The notes beneath the pieces were generated by a model. That model saw only the letters and a list, made by a program, of their open reading frames with translations, was not told the DNA's origin and ran no database searches. A program made the position numbers and the translations under genes. A stretch of 64,000 nt of DNA from Nostoc sp. TCL240-02 (lineage in GTDB: Bacteria; Cyanobacteriota; Cyanobacteriia; Cyanobacteriales; Nostocaceae), in the NCBI RefSeq assembly GCF_013343235.1, contig NZ_CP040094.1:194501-258500 (forward strand). Direction: 5' to 3'. Positions 38,673 through 48,457 of the stretch are shown here, piece by piece (position 1 is the first letter of the stretch; each line of letters opens with the position of its first letter).

Positions 38673-39494
38673 ATGATTTTCTCGTCAGCGCGACAATATT
38701 TTTACCAAGAGATTCAGCAGGCTGACGAGCATATTGACCTAGCAAAGGCAGCTTTGTATATTGCCCAAGAAGAATATCCGAAGCTAGATCCAGAGGAATA
38801 TCTCAACGCCCTTGATACAATGGCATGGGAGCTTCAAGAACGCCTACCAGACTCACGATATCCTTTGCGGATAGTTCAAAGTATTAATCAGTATCTATAC
38901 GATGATTTAAAGTTTTCTGGTAATAAGATTGACTATTACGACCCGCGTAACAGTTTTTTCAATGATGTAATTGACCGCCGACTAGGAATTCCTATTACCT
39001 TAGCGTTAGTTTACCTAGAGGTTGCCAGACGGATCGATTTTCCAATGGTAGGTGTGGGAATGCCAGGGCATTTCTTGATCCGCCCAGATGTTCCAGATAT
39101 AGAAATTTTTGTGGATGCTTTTAATGGCGGTGAAATAATATTTGCTCAAGATTGCGAGGAAAGGCTGTCTCAAATTTATCAGCAACCCGTGACGCTACAA
39201 CCAGAATTTTTAGCCGTGGTCGGTAATCGGCAATTTTTGGCACGGATGCTGACAAATATAAAATTTATTTACCTCAAACAACAAGAGTTAGAAAAAACGC
39301 TGGCAGCAATTGAACGAATTTTGTTGCTGTTTCCTAATGTAACTTTAGAATTGCGCGATCGCGGCTTAATCTCCTATCAACTTGGTAACTACCCCCAAGC
39401 CGTAGACGATTTACAAAATTATTTAGCAAAAGTTCCTGATGCCCAGGATGCATCAGTAATTCGGCGGCTACTTACAGAATTGGGGAGGAATTAG
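38673..39494 (+). CDS. SirB1-family transglutaminase-like protein with TPR end
   Basis: I chose the ATG at 38673 (MIFSSARQYFYQEIQQADEH, 273 residues). An ATG 13 codons upstream is less likely. The protein matches the SirB1/transglutaminase-like fold: YPLRIVQSINQYLYDDLKFS, FNDVIDRRLGIPITLALVYL, GVGMPGHFLIRP with the conserved His, and VDAFNGGEI with the conserved Asp. The C-terminal part (about 190-273) has TPR-like helices. Whether it is an active peptidase or a scaffold is not known. Confidence 0.85.
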   Translation: MIFSSARQYFYQEIQQADEHIDLAKAALYIAQEEYPKLDPEEYLNALDTMAWELQERLPDSRYPLRIVQSINQYLYDDLKFSGNKIDYYDPRNSFFNDVIDRRLGIPITLALVYLEVARRIDFPMVGVGMPGHFLIRPDVPDIEIFVDAFNGGEIIFAQDCEERLSQIYQQPVTLQPEFLAVVGNRQFLARMLTNIKFIYLKQQELEKTLAAIERILLLFPNVTLELRDRGLISYQLGNYPQAVDDLQNYLAKVPDAQDASVIRRLLTELGRN

Positions 39495-39635
39495 GGAATG
39501 GGAGTGGGTGGCAGGGGAGCAGAGGAAAAAGGGCAACTAAAAAGGGAGAAGAGGGGAAAGAGGTAATTTTTAATTCTCCCCCTTGCCCCCTGCTCTATGC
39601 CCCTCTGCCTTTTCTGCCCAATACCCAATGCCCAA

Positions 39636-40076
39636 TTACAAATTTTCCGCGACTCGTTTGAGGCGACGGAGTTGGGCTTGCATATCTTCTTTTGTCCAAG
39701 ATGCGGCAAAGGTATTGAAACCCCAACTGACTAAAGGGTTAGGAATATCGAACTCAAAACGGTTTAGTAGGAGCGTTCCCTTTTCTGTGGGTTGACATTC
39801 CCAGCGATCGCGCCCTTGAAAAAATCCTTGAAATTCCCAGACTACCAAACCCGGTTGTCGTTCCACAACTACGCTATTCAACGTAGGTTTCAGTAGAGGA
39901 ATTTGAATGATAAAACGACTTTCACTACCAACATCAGTACTCCAAGATTCACCCACAGGTTCGCAACGGAGGACAGGATTAAGCCAGCGTTGCATGAGAG
40001 CTAAATCGCTAATACAGCGCTCTACCACCGTAGCTGTAGCATTAATTTGAATCGATTGTTCTAAAACTTGAGGCAT
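39636..40076 (-). CDS. SRPBCC-family (START-like) protein
   Basis: The 146-residue protein starts at the ATG at 40076 (MPQVLEQSIQINATATVVER), as nine codons upstream would add only a His-rich stretch from a non-conserved start. The SRPBCC pattern is seen in the N-terminal strand QSIQINATATVVERCISD, in NRFEFDIPNPLVSWG, and in a long C-terminal helix. The fold binds hydrophobic ligands. The ligand is not known. Confidence 0.8.
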   Translation of the reverse strand: MPQVLEQSIQINATATVVERCISDLALMQRWLNPVLRCEPVGESWSTDVGSESRFIIQIPLLKPTLNSVVVERQPGLVVWEFQGFFQGRDRWECQPTEKGTLLLNRFEFDIPNPLVSWGFNTFAASWTKEDMQAQLRRLKRVAENL

Positions 40077-40274
40077 TCCACATCTTCGATGCTGTTGCTG
40101 CAATTAGAGTAACGCAAAATTCGCCATTGCCAGTAGATTAAATCAAATATTTAGTAACAAAGTCAAAAATTACTCTTGATCTCAATATTATATGTATGTG
40201 TTTACTGGTAAATTTATAGGCAAAACACTTACTCAGTGTTTGCGGCGAATACTTAAGCTTAATTCCCAAAAACC

Positions 40275-41927
40275 ATGAACACAACTTGGCAAGGAATAAC
40301 CCAGGTGATAGAAATTGGTTTGCCCATGAGGGTGCAGCAATTTTTGGCACAATCCCCCAGCCTGCAACCGACGCAACCAGCAGTGAATCAAGGAATCACT
40401 GATGTACAAGGTATTGTTCAACAGATAATTCTGTTTACGCCCCGTCTCCTGGGGGCAGTAGCAATTTTGTTAATAGGTTGGCTAATTGCAGCGATCGCAG
40501 CAGCAGTAACGCAAGGAATCCTCAAGCGCACAAACATAGATAACCGCATTGCCGCAGGAGTAACAGGTCGTCAAGATGTTCCCCAGGTGGAGAAATTAAT
40601 CTCCACCTTAGTCTTTTGGAGCATTATTCTATTAACGGCGGTAGCTGTTTTACAGACGTTGGATCTGGAGGTAGCCTCTCGACCCCTCAATAATTTTCTC
40701 AATCAACTTATTGGCTTTTTGCCAAATTTGGTTGGTGCGGGAATCCTTTTGGCGACCGCCTGGTCTTTGGCGACCATTGTGAAGATTATCACTGTGCGAT
40801 CATTACAGGCATTTAATCTGGATGAGCGTTTAAATCCAGAACCAGAAGACAGCGCACCCAGCCTCAATCAGTTGTCTCTGAGTGAGACGATTGCTAATGC
40901 TCTGTATTGGTTTATATTTTTACTGTTTCTTGCCCCAGTTTTAGACACTCTCGGACTAAGGCAGGCTCTACAACCAGTACAAGCTCTTATTACAGAAGTT
41001 CTGCTAATTCTGCCGAACATTTTAGCGGCGATCTTAATTGCTGTAGTTGGCTGGTTCATCGCTAATGTAGTACGGCGGATTGTAACGAACTTATTGGCGA
41101 CAACTGGGATCGACCATTTAGGTAGCCGGTTGGGATTATCTGCGAGCGCGGGGGTACAACCTTTATCAAGTATTATCGGTACAATTGTCTATGTTTTGAT
41201 TTTGATTCCTGTAACGATCGCAGCGCTTAATGCCTTGCGAATTGATGCGATATCTATCCCGGCGATCGCTATGCTACAACAGGTTCTCAACGCTCTCCCT
41301 GCCATCTTTACAGCCGTGGCAATTTTAATTGTTGCCTATTTTGTGGGGCGGTTTGTGGCGGATTTAGTTACAAGTATCCTCACCAATTTAGGCTTTAACA
41401 ACATTTTCACTATTTTGGGTCTGACAACACCTACTAGACGCATCGAAATTTCAACTGAACCAACAACTGCCCATATCCCAAGCCGCACTCCATCGGAAAT
41501 TGCGGGTATTGTTGCCTTAGTGGGTATCATGTTGTTTGCAACGGTGGCGGCGGTGAATATCTTGAATATTCCAGCCCTGACAGCATTAGTGTCTGGTATT
41601 GTGATTATATTTGGGCGAATTTTGGCGGGATTGGTAATATTTGCCATTGGCTTATTCCTGGCAAATCTAGCTTTTAACATCATTACCAGTTCCGGCGAAC
41701 GTCAGGCAGAGATTTTGGGACAAGTAGCGCGGATTGCCATTATTGCTTTAGTCTCTGCAATGGCACTGCAACAGATTGGAGTTGCCAGTGATATTGTGAA
41801 TTTAGCCTTTGGACTTTTACTCGGTGCGATCGCAGTTGCTATTGCCCTAGCCTTTGGTCTTGGAGGGCGTGATATTGCCCGCGAACAAGTTCAAGAATGG
41901 CTAAACTCTTTCAAAAATAGAAACTAA
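40275..41927 (+). CDS. Mechanosensitive-channel-like protein with TM-helix repeats
   Basis: The 550-residue protein has at least ten hydrophobic segments in repeated units of the form GAVAILLIGWLIAAIAAAVT, GFLPNLVGAGILLATAWSLA and ILPNILAAILIAVVGWFIAN, each followed by a positively charged short helix (RR or KR). This resembles the conserved TM helix repeat (PF05552) of cyanobacterial and proteobacterial channel proteins such as CmpX. It lacks the large MscS cytoplasmic vestibule. A role in osmotic response is an inference. Confidence 0.8.
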   Translation: MNTTWQGITQVIEIGLPMRVQQFLAQSPSLQPTQPAVNQGITDVQGIVQQIILFTPRLLGAVAILLIGWLIAAIAAAVTQGILKRTNIDNRIAAGVTGRQDVPQVEKLISTLVFWSIILLTAVAVLQTLDLEVASRPLNNFLNQLIGFLPNLVGAGILLATAWSLATIVKIITVRSLQAFNLDERLNPEPEDSAPSLNQLSLSETIANALYWFIFLLFLAPVLDTLGLRQALQPVQALITEVLLILPNILAAILIAVVGWFIANVVRRIVTNLLATTGIDHLGSRLGLSASAGVQPLSSIIGTIVYVLILIPVTIAALNALRIDAISIPAIAMLQQVLNALPAIFTAVAILIVAYFVGRFVADLVTSILTNLGFNNIFTILGLTTPTRRIEISTEPTTAHIPSRTPSEIAGIVALVGIMLFATVAAVNILNIPALTALVSGIVIIFGRILAGLVIFAIGLFLANLAFNIITSSGERQAEILGQVARIAIIALVSAMALQQIGVASDIVNLAFGLLLGAIAVAIALAFGLGGRDIAREQVQEWLNSFKNRN

Positions 41928-41962
41928 AAGTTGATGAAGGCGCAATTTCATCTGTATATAGC

Positions 41963-42076
41963 AATCCTAAATCATTCGTGAGAATTTGAAATTGTTGCTA
42001 CCCTTCTTAGTCTCCCCAAGACATTGGGGGGACGGCATTAGCTGGGAGGTAAATTTTTTACAACTTATTTAGGATT
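41963..42076. repeat. Miniature inverted-repeat element candidate upstream of the Rpn-family gene
   Basis: AATCCTAAAT at 41963-41972 and its reverse complement ATTTAGGATT at 42067-42076 enclose 94 bp that contain ATCATTCGTGAGAA and the GC-rich stretch AAGACATTGGGGGGACGG. The right end lies 8 bp before the start codon of the nuclease gene. I did not see a convincing target duplication. The left part recalls a dispersed Nostoc repeat. Confidence 0.5.
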
Positions 42077-42084
42077 CTTAATAG

Positions 42085-42924
42085 ATGGCAGAATATGACA
42101 ATCTTTGTAAAATACTTGCAGAAAAATATCCCCGTGATTTTACCCGTTGGTTATTAAATCAAGAACCACGAACAATTGAAATCTTAAAAACTGAATTGAG
42201 CATCGAACCTATACGTGCTGATTCAGTAACATTTCTGCAAACAGAAAATCGAATTTTACACCTAGAATTCCAAACCACAATCAAATCCCCAAAACCAATT
42301 TCTCTGCGGATGCTAGATTATTATGTCCGATTGACAAGGAAATATCAAGTTCCTGTTACGCAGGTAGTGATTTTCTTGCAAGAGACAAGTAATGAAATCG
42401 CTTTTACCGAAGAATATGTTAACGAAGTCACAACCCACCGTTATCGAGTTATCCGAATGTGGGAACAAGATTCAGCACTATTTCTTAACAATCTGGCGTT
42501 ATTACCTTTAGCACCGTTAACGCGAACAGATTCAGCCCAAGTACTACTATCGCAGGTTGCCAAAGAAATTGCTAAAATTACAGATGTTGAGACAAGACAA
42601 AATACTGCTGCTTACACGGAGATTTTAGCAGGGTTGAAGTTTGAGAAAGATTTTATTCATCAATTATTGCGGGAAGATATTATGCAAGAATCAGTGATTT
42701 ATCAGGATATTTTGCAGAAGGGAGAAGAAAGAGGAGAACAAAAAGAAGCATTTCGATTTTTAAAGCGTCAGTTAAATCGGCGATTTGGAGAAATCGATTC
42801 ATCAATATTTGAGAGAATTCAAGTCTTATCTACTGAACAATTGGAACAATTAGGAGAAGAATTTTTAGACTTTTCAAACGTATCTGATTTAGTTGCTTGG
42901 CTTGAGCAAAATACAAGCATTTAA
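42085..42924 (+). CDS. Rpn-family PD-(D/E)XK nuclease/transposase-like protein with DUF4351 end
   Basis: Rpn (recombination-promoting nuclease) proteins are DNA endonucleases related to transposases. The 279-residue protein has an N-terminal nuclease-like domain with the motif VTFLQTENRILHLEFQTT (acidic residues followed by E-x-Q, the Q in place of the usual K), then RMWEQDSALFLNN. The C-terminal 60 residues (FLKRQLNRRFGEIDSSIFER and VSDLVAWLEQ) match DUF4351. Such genes are widespread in multicopy form in cyanobacteria. The gene is directly behind a candidate miniature repeat. Confidence 0.85.
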   Translation: MAEYDNLCKILAEKYPRDFTRWLLNQEPRTIEILKTELSIEPIRADSVTFLQTENRILHLEFQTTIKSPKPISLRMLDYYVRLTRKYQVPVTQVVIFLQETSNEIAFTEEYVNEVTTHRYRVIRMWEQDSALFLNNLALLPLAPLTRTDSAQVLLSQVAKEIAKITDVETRQNTAAYTEILAGLKFEKDFIHQLLREDIMQESVIYQDILQKGEERGEQKEAFRFLKRQLNRRFGEIDSSIFERIQVLSTEQLEQLGEEFLDFSNVSDLVAWLEQNTSI

Positions 42925-42938
42925 AATAAGTTCCTACA

Positions 42939-44420
42939 TCATTTTCTGAGTTTTACCTTATGGAGTAATTCATCTTTAATCCGATTGAGAATTGAAGTTT
43001 CATCCAGGTTTGTCAAAATGCGATTAATTACTGCTTTCGGCCCATCAGGCCCCCAAGTTGCGCCGTTGGCTAAATAAACTTTGGTAACTTGTCCAATACC
43101 GTAAGAAGAAACACCAGCTACTCCCCCTTGCGTAAGTGCCACTGATATATAAGGGCCAAGGGCAATACCTGCTGTAGCTGTTGCAGAGATACCAAGTAAA
43201 GTTTTCAATCCACTCAAACCCAAGTTTGCTAACAATTCACTAGCACCAATTCCGCCCATACTCAGGGCGATTTTTTGTAGCAGTTGTACAGCACCAGCTT
43301 CGGTCATAGAGAAGCCATAAAGCTTAGATAAACCCAAAATCAGAGCAATATCAATGACCACACTACTCAGAATATCTACCACAGTTACAGGATTAAGTGC
43401 GATCGCTAATGCCTTAGTCATCACAGCCTTCCAAATCAACTGATTAGCATTCTGTTCCCGAATCATCAGTTTTCGTTCGATTAACTGCTCATTTACAACA
43501 TCGGCATAAAGCATGGTATTAAGAGCAACCAAGGCTTTACCCTCACGATGCAGAATCTCCAAGATTTTCAACTTTAGTTCTTCGACTTGGGCATTCCCTG
43601 TACGCAGCTGTATGCCCCTAGTACCATCAGGGCGACGAATTGCCGTCTTTACCAATGGCGATGCCGCAGCCATGACAATTTCTAGAGGCGTGACTAATTC
43701 CCGCACCCTTTCATCCCGAATTTTGTGATAAATAGCCATCCGGTCTGCTTCTGGATACTGGTCTACTTTGTTAAACACTAAAATTATCGGTTTACCTGCT
43801 TCCCGCAACTGAGAAAGGGCAGCGTATTCTAGCTTTGTCATGTCGCCAGAAATCACAAACAAAATCAAATCCGCTTGTTTAGCAATCTGTTCAGCTAATG
43901 CGGCACGGGTTGCACCATCAACTTCGTCTAACCCAGGAGTATCAATTAATTCCACCTGCGATTGACCTACACTAGGGAGAGTAACCCGCAAAGCCCGTTC
44001 AGTTTCTCCAATTGCTTCCTCGCTAATACTCCAATTAACTGTTTGTGCAGTCCGGGTGACACCGTGCAGGGGCCCTGTTTCAAATACTGTTTGTCCCACC
44101 AAAGAATTGAGTAGCGAAGACTTACCACGCCCTACCATGCCAAAAGTCGCAATCTGCACCACCATCCGGTCTAACTTCCCCAGCATGGTTTCCAAATCAG
44201 CAATTTCCGTTTCCAATCCGGTTTTTTCTTGTGGGGTGAGGTCGAGATTGGCTACCAAGTTTCGCAGCGCCGTTTGTGCTTGTTTATAGTTCAGTTCCGT
44301 CTGAATGTCTTCAAAACTGAAAATGGCATTATCCAGTTCTTCCTCCCAACTAGGAGAATTTGCTTCAGTGTTAACAGAATCGCTTTGATGAGGTTCAGGC
44401 ACGGGTAATGTCGAAGTCAT
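42939..44420 (-). CDS. Dynamin/Era-like GTPase with membrane-associated C-terminus (DUF697-like)
   Basis: The 493-residue protein has a GTPase domain with G1 VGRGKSSLLNSL (around residues 96-107), G3 DTPGLDE, and G4 NKVD (VFNKVDQYPE). A helical region with ERKLMIREQN follows, and the C-terminal part has hydrophobic segments (NPVTVVDILSSVVIDIALIL) as in DUF697 proteins. It resembles GTPases that cyanobacteria keep in several copies, possibly membrane remodelling or cell-volume related. It converges with the Rpn-family gene. Confidence 0.85.
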   Translation of the reverse strand: MTSTLPVPEPHQSDSVNTEANSPSWEEELDNAIFSFEDIQTELNYKQAQTALRNLVANLDLTPQEKTGLETEIADLETMLGKLDRMVVQIATFGMVGRGKSSLLNSLVGQTVFETGPLHGVTRTAQTVNWSISEEAIGETERALRVTLPSVGQSQVELIDTPGLDEVDGATRAALAEQIAKQADLILFVISGDMTKLEYAALSQLREAGKPIILVFNKVDQYPEADRMAIYHKIRDERVRELVTPLEIVMAAASPLVKTAIRRPDGTRGIQLRTGNAQVEELKLKILEILHREGKALVALNTMLYADVVNEQLIERKLMIREQNANQLIWKAVMTKALAIALNPVTVVDILSSVVIDIALILGLSKLYGFSMTEAGAVQLLQKIALSMGGIGASELLANLGLSGLKTLLGISATATAGIALGPYISVALTQGGVAGVSSYGIGQVTKVYLANGATWGPDGPKAVINRILTNLDETSILNRIKDELLHKVKLRK

Positions 44421-44610
44421 ATCAATTTTAGATTTTAGATTTTAAATTTTAGATTTTTAAATTAGCCCTGTCTCTTATCCTAGTTATTTTTAGCAGGGGT
44501 TTGTGGCTCAAAGGAGAATAACCCTCATCAACGCTGAGTGAGGAGTGGGAAGAAATAAACCAATGACCAATGACTAATGACCAATGACTAATGACCAACA
44601 AAAAGTCATA
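44420..44610. repeat. Heptamer-type repeats between the GTPase gene and tpiA
   Basis: TTTTAGATTTTAGATTTTAA units at 44426-44460 and CAATGAC/TAATGAC heptamers at 44561-44594 fill most of this divergent spacer, which must also contain the tpiA promoter. Confidence 0.65.
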
Positions 44611-44660
44611 AACTGAAAAATGCATCTAAATAGCACGTTAGGATCTTGACTAAATTACCT

Positions 44661-45392
44661 GTGCGGAAAATCGTTATTGCCGGCAACTGGAAAATGTACA
44701 AAACCCAGGCAGAGGCCCAGGAGTTTTTACAAGGATTTCTGCCCCACTTAGAGGAAACCCCCGAAGGGCGAGAAGTAATATTGTGTCCTCCGTTCACTGA
44801 TTTAAGTGGTTTGTCCAAGAGTTTGCACGGTAGCCTCATCCAACTAGGGGCACAAAATATCCATTGGGAAGAATTTGGAGCCTATACGGGTGAGATTTCT
44901 GGCCCAATGCTGACAGAAAGTGGTGTGCGCTTTGTGATTGTCGGTCATAGTGAACGACGGCAATACTTTGGTGAAACGGACGCAACTGTTAATCTGCGCC
45001 TCCGAACTGCTCAAAGGTTTGGTTTGACCCCTATTCTCTGTGTTGGTGAAACTAAACAACAACGAGATGCAGGAGAAACTGAATCGCTGATTGCTCTCCA
45101 ACTCGATAAAGGTTTGGTAGATATCGATCAGCATAATTTGGTGATTGCTTATGAACCGATTTGGGCGATTGGTACTGGTGACACTTGTGAAGCAGTGGAA
45201 GCTAATCGAATAATTGGCTTAATTCGGAGCCAGTTGAGTAATCCAAACGTATCAATTCAATATGGTGGCTCAGTTAAGCCAAATAATATTGATGAAATCA
45301 TGGCTCAACCAGAAATCGATGGCGTTTTAGTGGGAGGAGCAAGTTTAGAACCTGAAAGTTTCGCTCGGATTGTGAATTTTCACTTAGTGTAA
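44661..45392 (+). CDS. tpiA: Triosephosphate isomerase
   Basis: TpiA interconverts dihydroxyacetone phosphate and glyceraldehyde 3-phosphate in glycolysis and the Calvin cycle. The conserved start [13 protein letters not shown] suggests the GTG at 44661 as start (243 residues). A TTG 15 bases upstream is an alternative. Catalytic residues visible are Lys in GNWKM, His in [14 protein letters not shown], and Glu in [14 protein letters not shown], and the phosphate loop is YGGSVKP. Confidence 0.96.
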   Translation: MRKIVIAGNWKMYKTQAEAQEFLQGFLPHLEETPEGREVILCPPFTDLSGLSKSLHGSLIQLGAQNIHWEEFGAYTGEISGPMLTESGVRFVIVGHSERRQYFGETDATVNLRLRTAQRFGLTPILCVGETKQQRDAGETESLIALQLDKGLVDIDQHNLVIAYEPIWAIGTGDTCEAVEANRIIGLIRSQLSNPNVSIQYGGSVKPNNIDEIMAQPEIDGVLVGGASLEPESFARIVNFHLV

Positions 45393-45407
45393 TGTGCTTT
45401 CTTTTCG

Positions 45408-45428
45408 TTCCCATGCTCTGCATGGGAA
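45408..45428. repeat. Perfect hairpin repeat between tpiA and folP
   Basis: TTCCCATGC (45408-45416), a 3-base loop and GCATGGGAA (45420-45428) form a 9-bp perfect stem. The hairpin resembles dispersed cyanobacterial repeats of the type TTCCCAGGC...GCCTGGGAA. It fills the 52-bp gap between two co-directional genes. Confidence 0.75.
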
Positions 45429-45444
45429 TGCCTAATGTAGATTT

Positions 45445-46305
45445 ATGCCAAGCAATTTGATAATTCGAGAACGCTGTTTCGAGTGGGGACAGCGGACTTA
45501 TTTGATGGGTATTTTGAATGTAACGCCTGATAGCTTTAGTGATGGGGGTGAGTTTAACACTACCTCTGCGGCTTTAATACAGGCGCAAGCACTGGTAGCG
45601 GCTGGTGCTGACATTATCGATGTGGGCGGTCAATCAACTAGGCCAGGGGCAAAGCAAATAACTCTGGCAGAGGAACTTGACCGGGTGTTAGCGGTGTTAC
45701 AGGTGCTAAGACCAGAAATTTCAGTCCCGATTTCTGTAGATACAACCCGTGCGGCTGTAGCCAGGGCATCTGTAGAAGCTGGAGCGGATATTATTAATGA
45801 TATTTCTGGCGGCACTTTTGACTCAGAAATGTTGCCGACAGTTGCAGAGTTAAGTGTGCCGATTATTTTAATGCACATCCGGGGAACACCACAGACGATG
45901 CAACAACAGACTGATTATCAAGATTTGCTCGGTGAAATTTCTAGTTTTTTGGCTCGGCAAATTGAGATAGCAACTAATGCGGGCATCGATCTGGATAAGA
46001 TTATTATTGATCCTGGTGTTGGTTTTGCTAAGAACTATGAGCAAAATTTAGAAATTTTTCACGGCTTGCGATCGCTAACAACACTCAATTGTCCTATCTT
46101 GGTAGGAGCATCCCGTAAAAGTTTCATTGGTCGCATTTTAAATCAACCAGATCCCAAAGCACGAGTTTGGGGAACGGCAGCAGCTTGTTGTGCTGCTATT
46201 TTTAATGGCGCTGATATCCTCCGAATTCACGATGTTCAAGAAATGCACGATGTTTCACTAGTCGCCGATGCCCTATTGAGACAACCCATACAGCATGATT
46301 GCTAA
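45445..46305 (+). CDS. folP: Dihydropteroate synthase
   Basis: FolP condenses p-aminobenzoate with the pterin diphosphate in folate synthesis and is the sulfonamide target. The 286-residue TIM barrel has GILNVTPDSFSDGGEF, DVGGQSTRPGAKQ, NDISGG, DPGVGFAK and GASRKSFIGR, all signature segments. The start ATG is 52 bp after tpiA, and co-transcription is likely. Confidence 0.96.
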   Translation: MPSNLIIRERCFEWGQRTYLMGILNVTPDSFSDGGEFNTTSAALIQAQALVAAGADIIDVGGQSTRPGAKQITLAEELDRVLAVLQVLRPEISVPISVDTTRAAVARASVEAGADIINDISGGTFDSEMLPTVAELSVPIILMHIRGTPQTMQQQTDYQDLLGEISSFLARQIEIATNAGIDLDKIIIDPGVGFAKNYEQNLEIFHGLRSLTTLNCPILVGASRKSFIGRILNQPDPKARVWGTAAACCAAIFNGADILRIHDVQEMHDVSLVADALLRQPIQHDC

Positions 46306-46308
46306 GTA

Positions 46309-47145
46309 TTACCGTTCTTCGGTTTTTTTGCCGTTACCTTCTTGTGTTACTGACTCAGCTATCAACTCTTGAAACATTTCACTTGAGTTAGCTGGGTCTA
46401 CAAAGACAATTTTGGCATTACTGCTCTCACCAAGTTTTTGGCTAGCATCTACGTAATCTTGAGCCACGAGATACCGCAAAATGTCCCTACTATCTGGATT
46501 GGAACGGAGAGCTTGAGAAATGATTTGCACTGAAGCCATAGTTCCTTCTGCTTTCTTAATAGCAGCTTCCTTTTCCCCTTCGGCTTCGGTAATTAGCGCC
46601 CGTTTTTTGATGACGGCGGCTTGCTCCTCTTCTCTAGACTTTCGCACACTTTCAGGTAAGGTAATTCTCTGAATATCTAACCGGAGAATCTCAACTCCCC
46701 AATCTGCCGTTACATTATTCAACTGATCTAAGATAGCTGAGTCCATTTCTGCTCTAGAGACGTTGGTCTGCTCTAGGGTATTTTGGGCAATGATCTCTCG
46801 GAGCGTAGTTGTAGTTATCTGTGTTAATGCCCCTTGCAGATCCTCTATCGCGTAAAAGCTTCTCTCAATATCTCGAATGCGCCAGTATACAATAGCATCC
46901 ACTTCTACGTAAATATTATCTTGGGTGATCACATTCTGAGGTTTGATGTCTGTATACTGCTCTCGTGTAGTATCTTCCATCACAATCTGATCTACCAAGG
47001 GAACAATAAAGTTCAGCCCCGGTTTAAGTTTCCGATGATACCGCCCCAAACGTTCGACTAGCGCTTCATTTCCTTGATTAATCAGTTTTGCAGAACCTAA
47101 TGCATAACCTATAAGGGCTAAAACTATAGCAATAATTGGCTCCAT
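46309..47145 (-). CDS. Stomatin/prohibitin-like SPFH protein (QmcA-like)
   Basis: I chose the ATG at 47145 (MEPIIAIVLALIGYALGSAK, 278 residues), where the N-terminal membrane segment begins. Thirteen codons upstream are possible but not conserved-looking. The stomatin pattern is present: EALVERLGRYHRKLKPGLNF, VIVYWRIRDIERSFYAIEDL-like and TLRE IIAQ region, then a helical segment EKEAAIKKAEGTMASVQII. Such proteins scaffold membrane proteases. It converges with folP, with 3 bp between the stop codons. Confidence 0.88.
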   Translation of the reverse strand: MEPIIAIVLALIGYALGSAKLINQGNEALVERLGRYHRKLKPGLNFIVPLVDQIVMEDTTREQYTDIKPQNVITQDNIYVEVDAIVYWRIRDIERSFYAIEDLQGALTQITTTTLREIIAQNTLEQTNVSRAEMDSAILDQLNNVTADWGVEILRLDIQRITLPESVRKSREEEQAAVIKKRALITEAEGEKEAAIKKAEGTMASVQIISQALRSNPDSRDILRYLVAQDYVDASQKLGESSNAKIVFVDPANSSEMFQELIAESVTQEGNGKKTEER

Positions 47146-47527
47146 GTATGCTCCTATTCGGCTTTTGGGAGAATTTAGTGTCAAAGATATGCTACTAGCT
47201 TGTCATATCTTTAGAGTTTAATGTTTTGAGTCTGTAATTTTATGAACACCTGCAGCGATGTCGAGTCGCTGCGAGTCTTGTACATAATTTTGTAAGTAAA
47301 ACTATTTTGCGGAATGCGATCGCTATTAAAGCACCTCGATCGCACCCTGGCAAGGACTACTTCATGTAATCAACATTACTTGTACTGACATATTTAGCCA
47401 GTCTGGACTGACATACAGTATATTCACTTAAATTTAATTAATTTTACGTAAAATTTAGTAGCGGTTTAAAAATTCCCCTATAAATCGGGTTAAAATTGGC
47501 TTCAGACATTAAAAATATAAAAATATT
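47146..47527. other. Spacer between the stomatin-like and small membrane protein genes
   Basis: No gene is recognised. A HIP1 octamer (GCGATCGC) lies around 47317-47324. The two genes are divergent, so both promoters must be here. Confidence 0.4.
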
Positions 47528-47872
47528 ATGGGCAGATTGTTAATAAAACTTATAGGTTTAATCCTATTTTTCACAGGGTTATACTTTTTTGGTCAAAATA
47601 TTATATTTGTTAGCGGTTACTACATACCTTTTTCCAGCAGATTACCAGCGACAGCTTCCGTATTAGCGATTATGGCAGGTGTGTTTACATTGGTGTTTTA
47701 TCGCAGAGAAGCTAGTCAGCTTGGATGGATTTTGTTAGGTATTGGGATAGTACTAGTTTTCTTGAGTGGTGGAGTAATTTTCAGATCAACTAGCTTATGG
47801 AATCTATTTGTTGCTTTCGGCGCATTAGCAACTGGATATAAATTATTGAATGAGGGCAGAATAAACTTTTAA
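47528..47872 (+). CDS. Small four-segment membrane protein
   Basis: The 114-residue protein has hydrophobic segments at about 6-28, 42-60, 66-85 and 92-108 (IGLILFFTGLYFFGQNIIFV, ATASVLAIMAGVFTLVFY, LGWILLGIGIVLVFLSGGVI, LWNLFVAFGALATGYKLL). I do not recognise a family. It is flanked by non-coding DNA on both sides and may be a single-gene unit. Confidence 0.55.
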   Translation: MGRLLIKLIGLILFFTGLYFFGQNIIFVSGYYIPFSSRLPATASVLAIMAGVFTLVFYRREASQLGWILLGIGIVLVFLSGGVIFRSTSLWNLFVAFGALATGYKLLNEGRINF

Positions 47873-48277
47873 AGTTTTGAAATATAATCAAATTTTATCA
47901 TATTTGCTATAGCAATCTTATTTGATTAATATGAATTGAAAGACAAAGTTCCTCAACTTATCACAGAAGTTGGGGACTTTCTATCTCGCGAATAACTTAG
48001 GATTGTGATAGTAGCCAAAACTACACTTGTCGCTACTTCATATTACAGTCAGGAAAATTTGACATTATAATTTCTCTATCTGCTCTACTAGTGCTGAGAG
48101 TGCATTAGAGCGCTTAAATTAACTTTTAGTTAAGTGCCAATTTGACGTTCGACAGGCACACATAATCCGTGTCAACTGGATGGATAGTCTCTTAATGATG
48201 ACTTTAGATCGGGGGGTTTTACTAAGGTTGAGGCTACTATTACAATGGAAAATGTTGATTATGAGGAACAAGCAAGA
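47873..48277. other. Spacer upstream of rpsU
   Basis: No gene is seen apart from the possible 11-codon upstream extension of rpsU. The region presumably holds the rpsU promoter and leader. Confidence 0.4.
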
Positions 48278-48457
48278 ATGACCCAAGTGATTCTTGGAGA
48301 AAATGAAGCAATAGACTCAGCTTTGCGTCGGTTTAAACGTCAGGTTTCCAAAGCTGGGATATTAGCTGATGTGAAATATCATCGGCACTTTGAAACACCC
48401 ATTGAAAAACGCAAACGTAAGGCAGTGTCAGCTAGACGCAAAAGAAATTTTAAATAA
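48278..48457 (+). CDS. rpsU: 30S ribosomal protein S21
   Basis: S21 helps base-pair mRNA leaders with 16S rRNA. The conserved start is [20 protein letters not shown], so I take the ATG at 48278 (59 residues), with GAGGAAC about 12 bases before it. An ATG 11 codons upstream is possible. The end is [13 protein letters not shown], basic as expected. Confidence 0.88.
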   Translation: MTQVILGENEAIDSALRRFKRQVSKAGILADVKYHRHFETPIEKRKRKAVSARRKRNFK

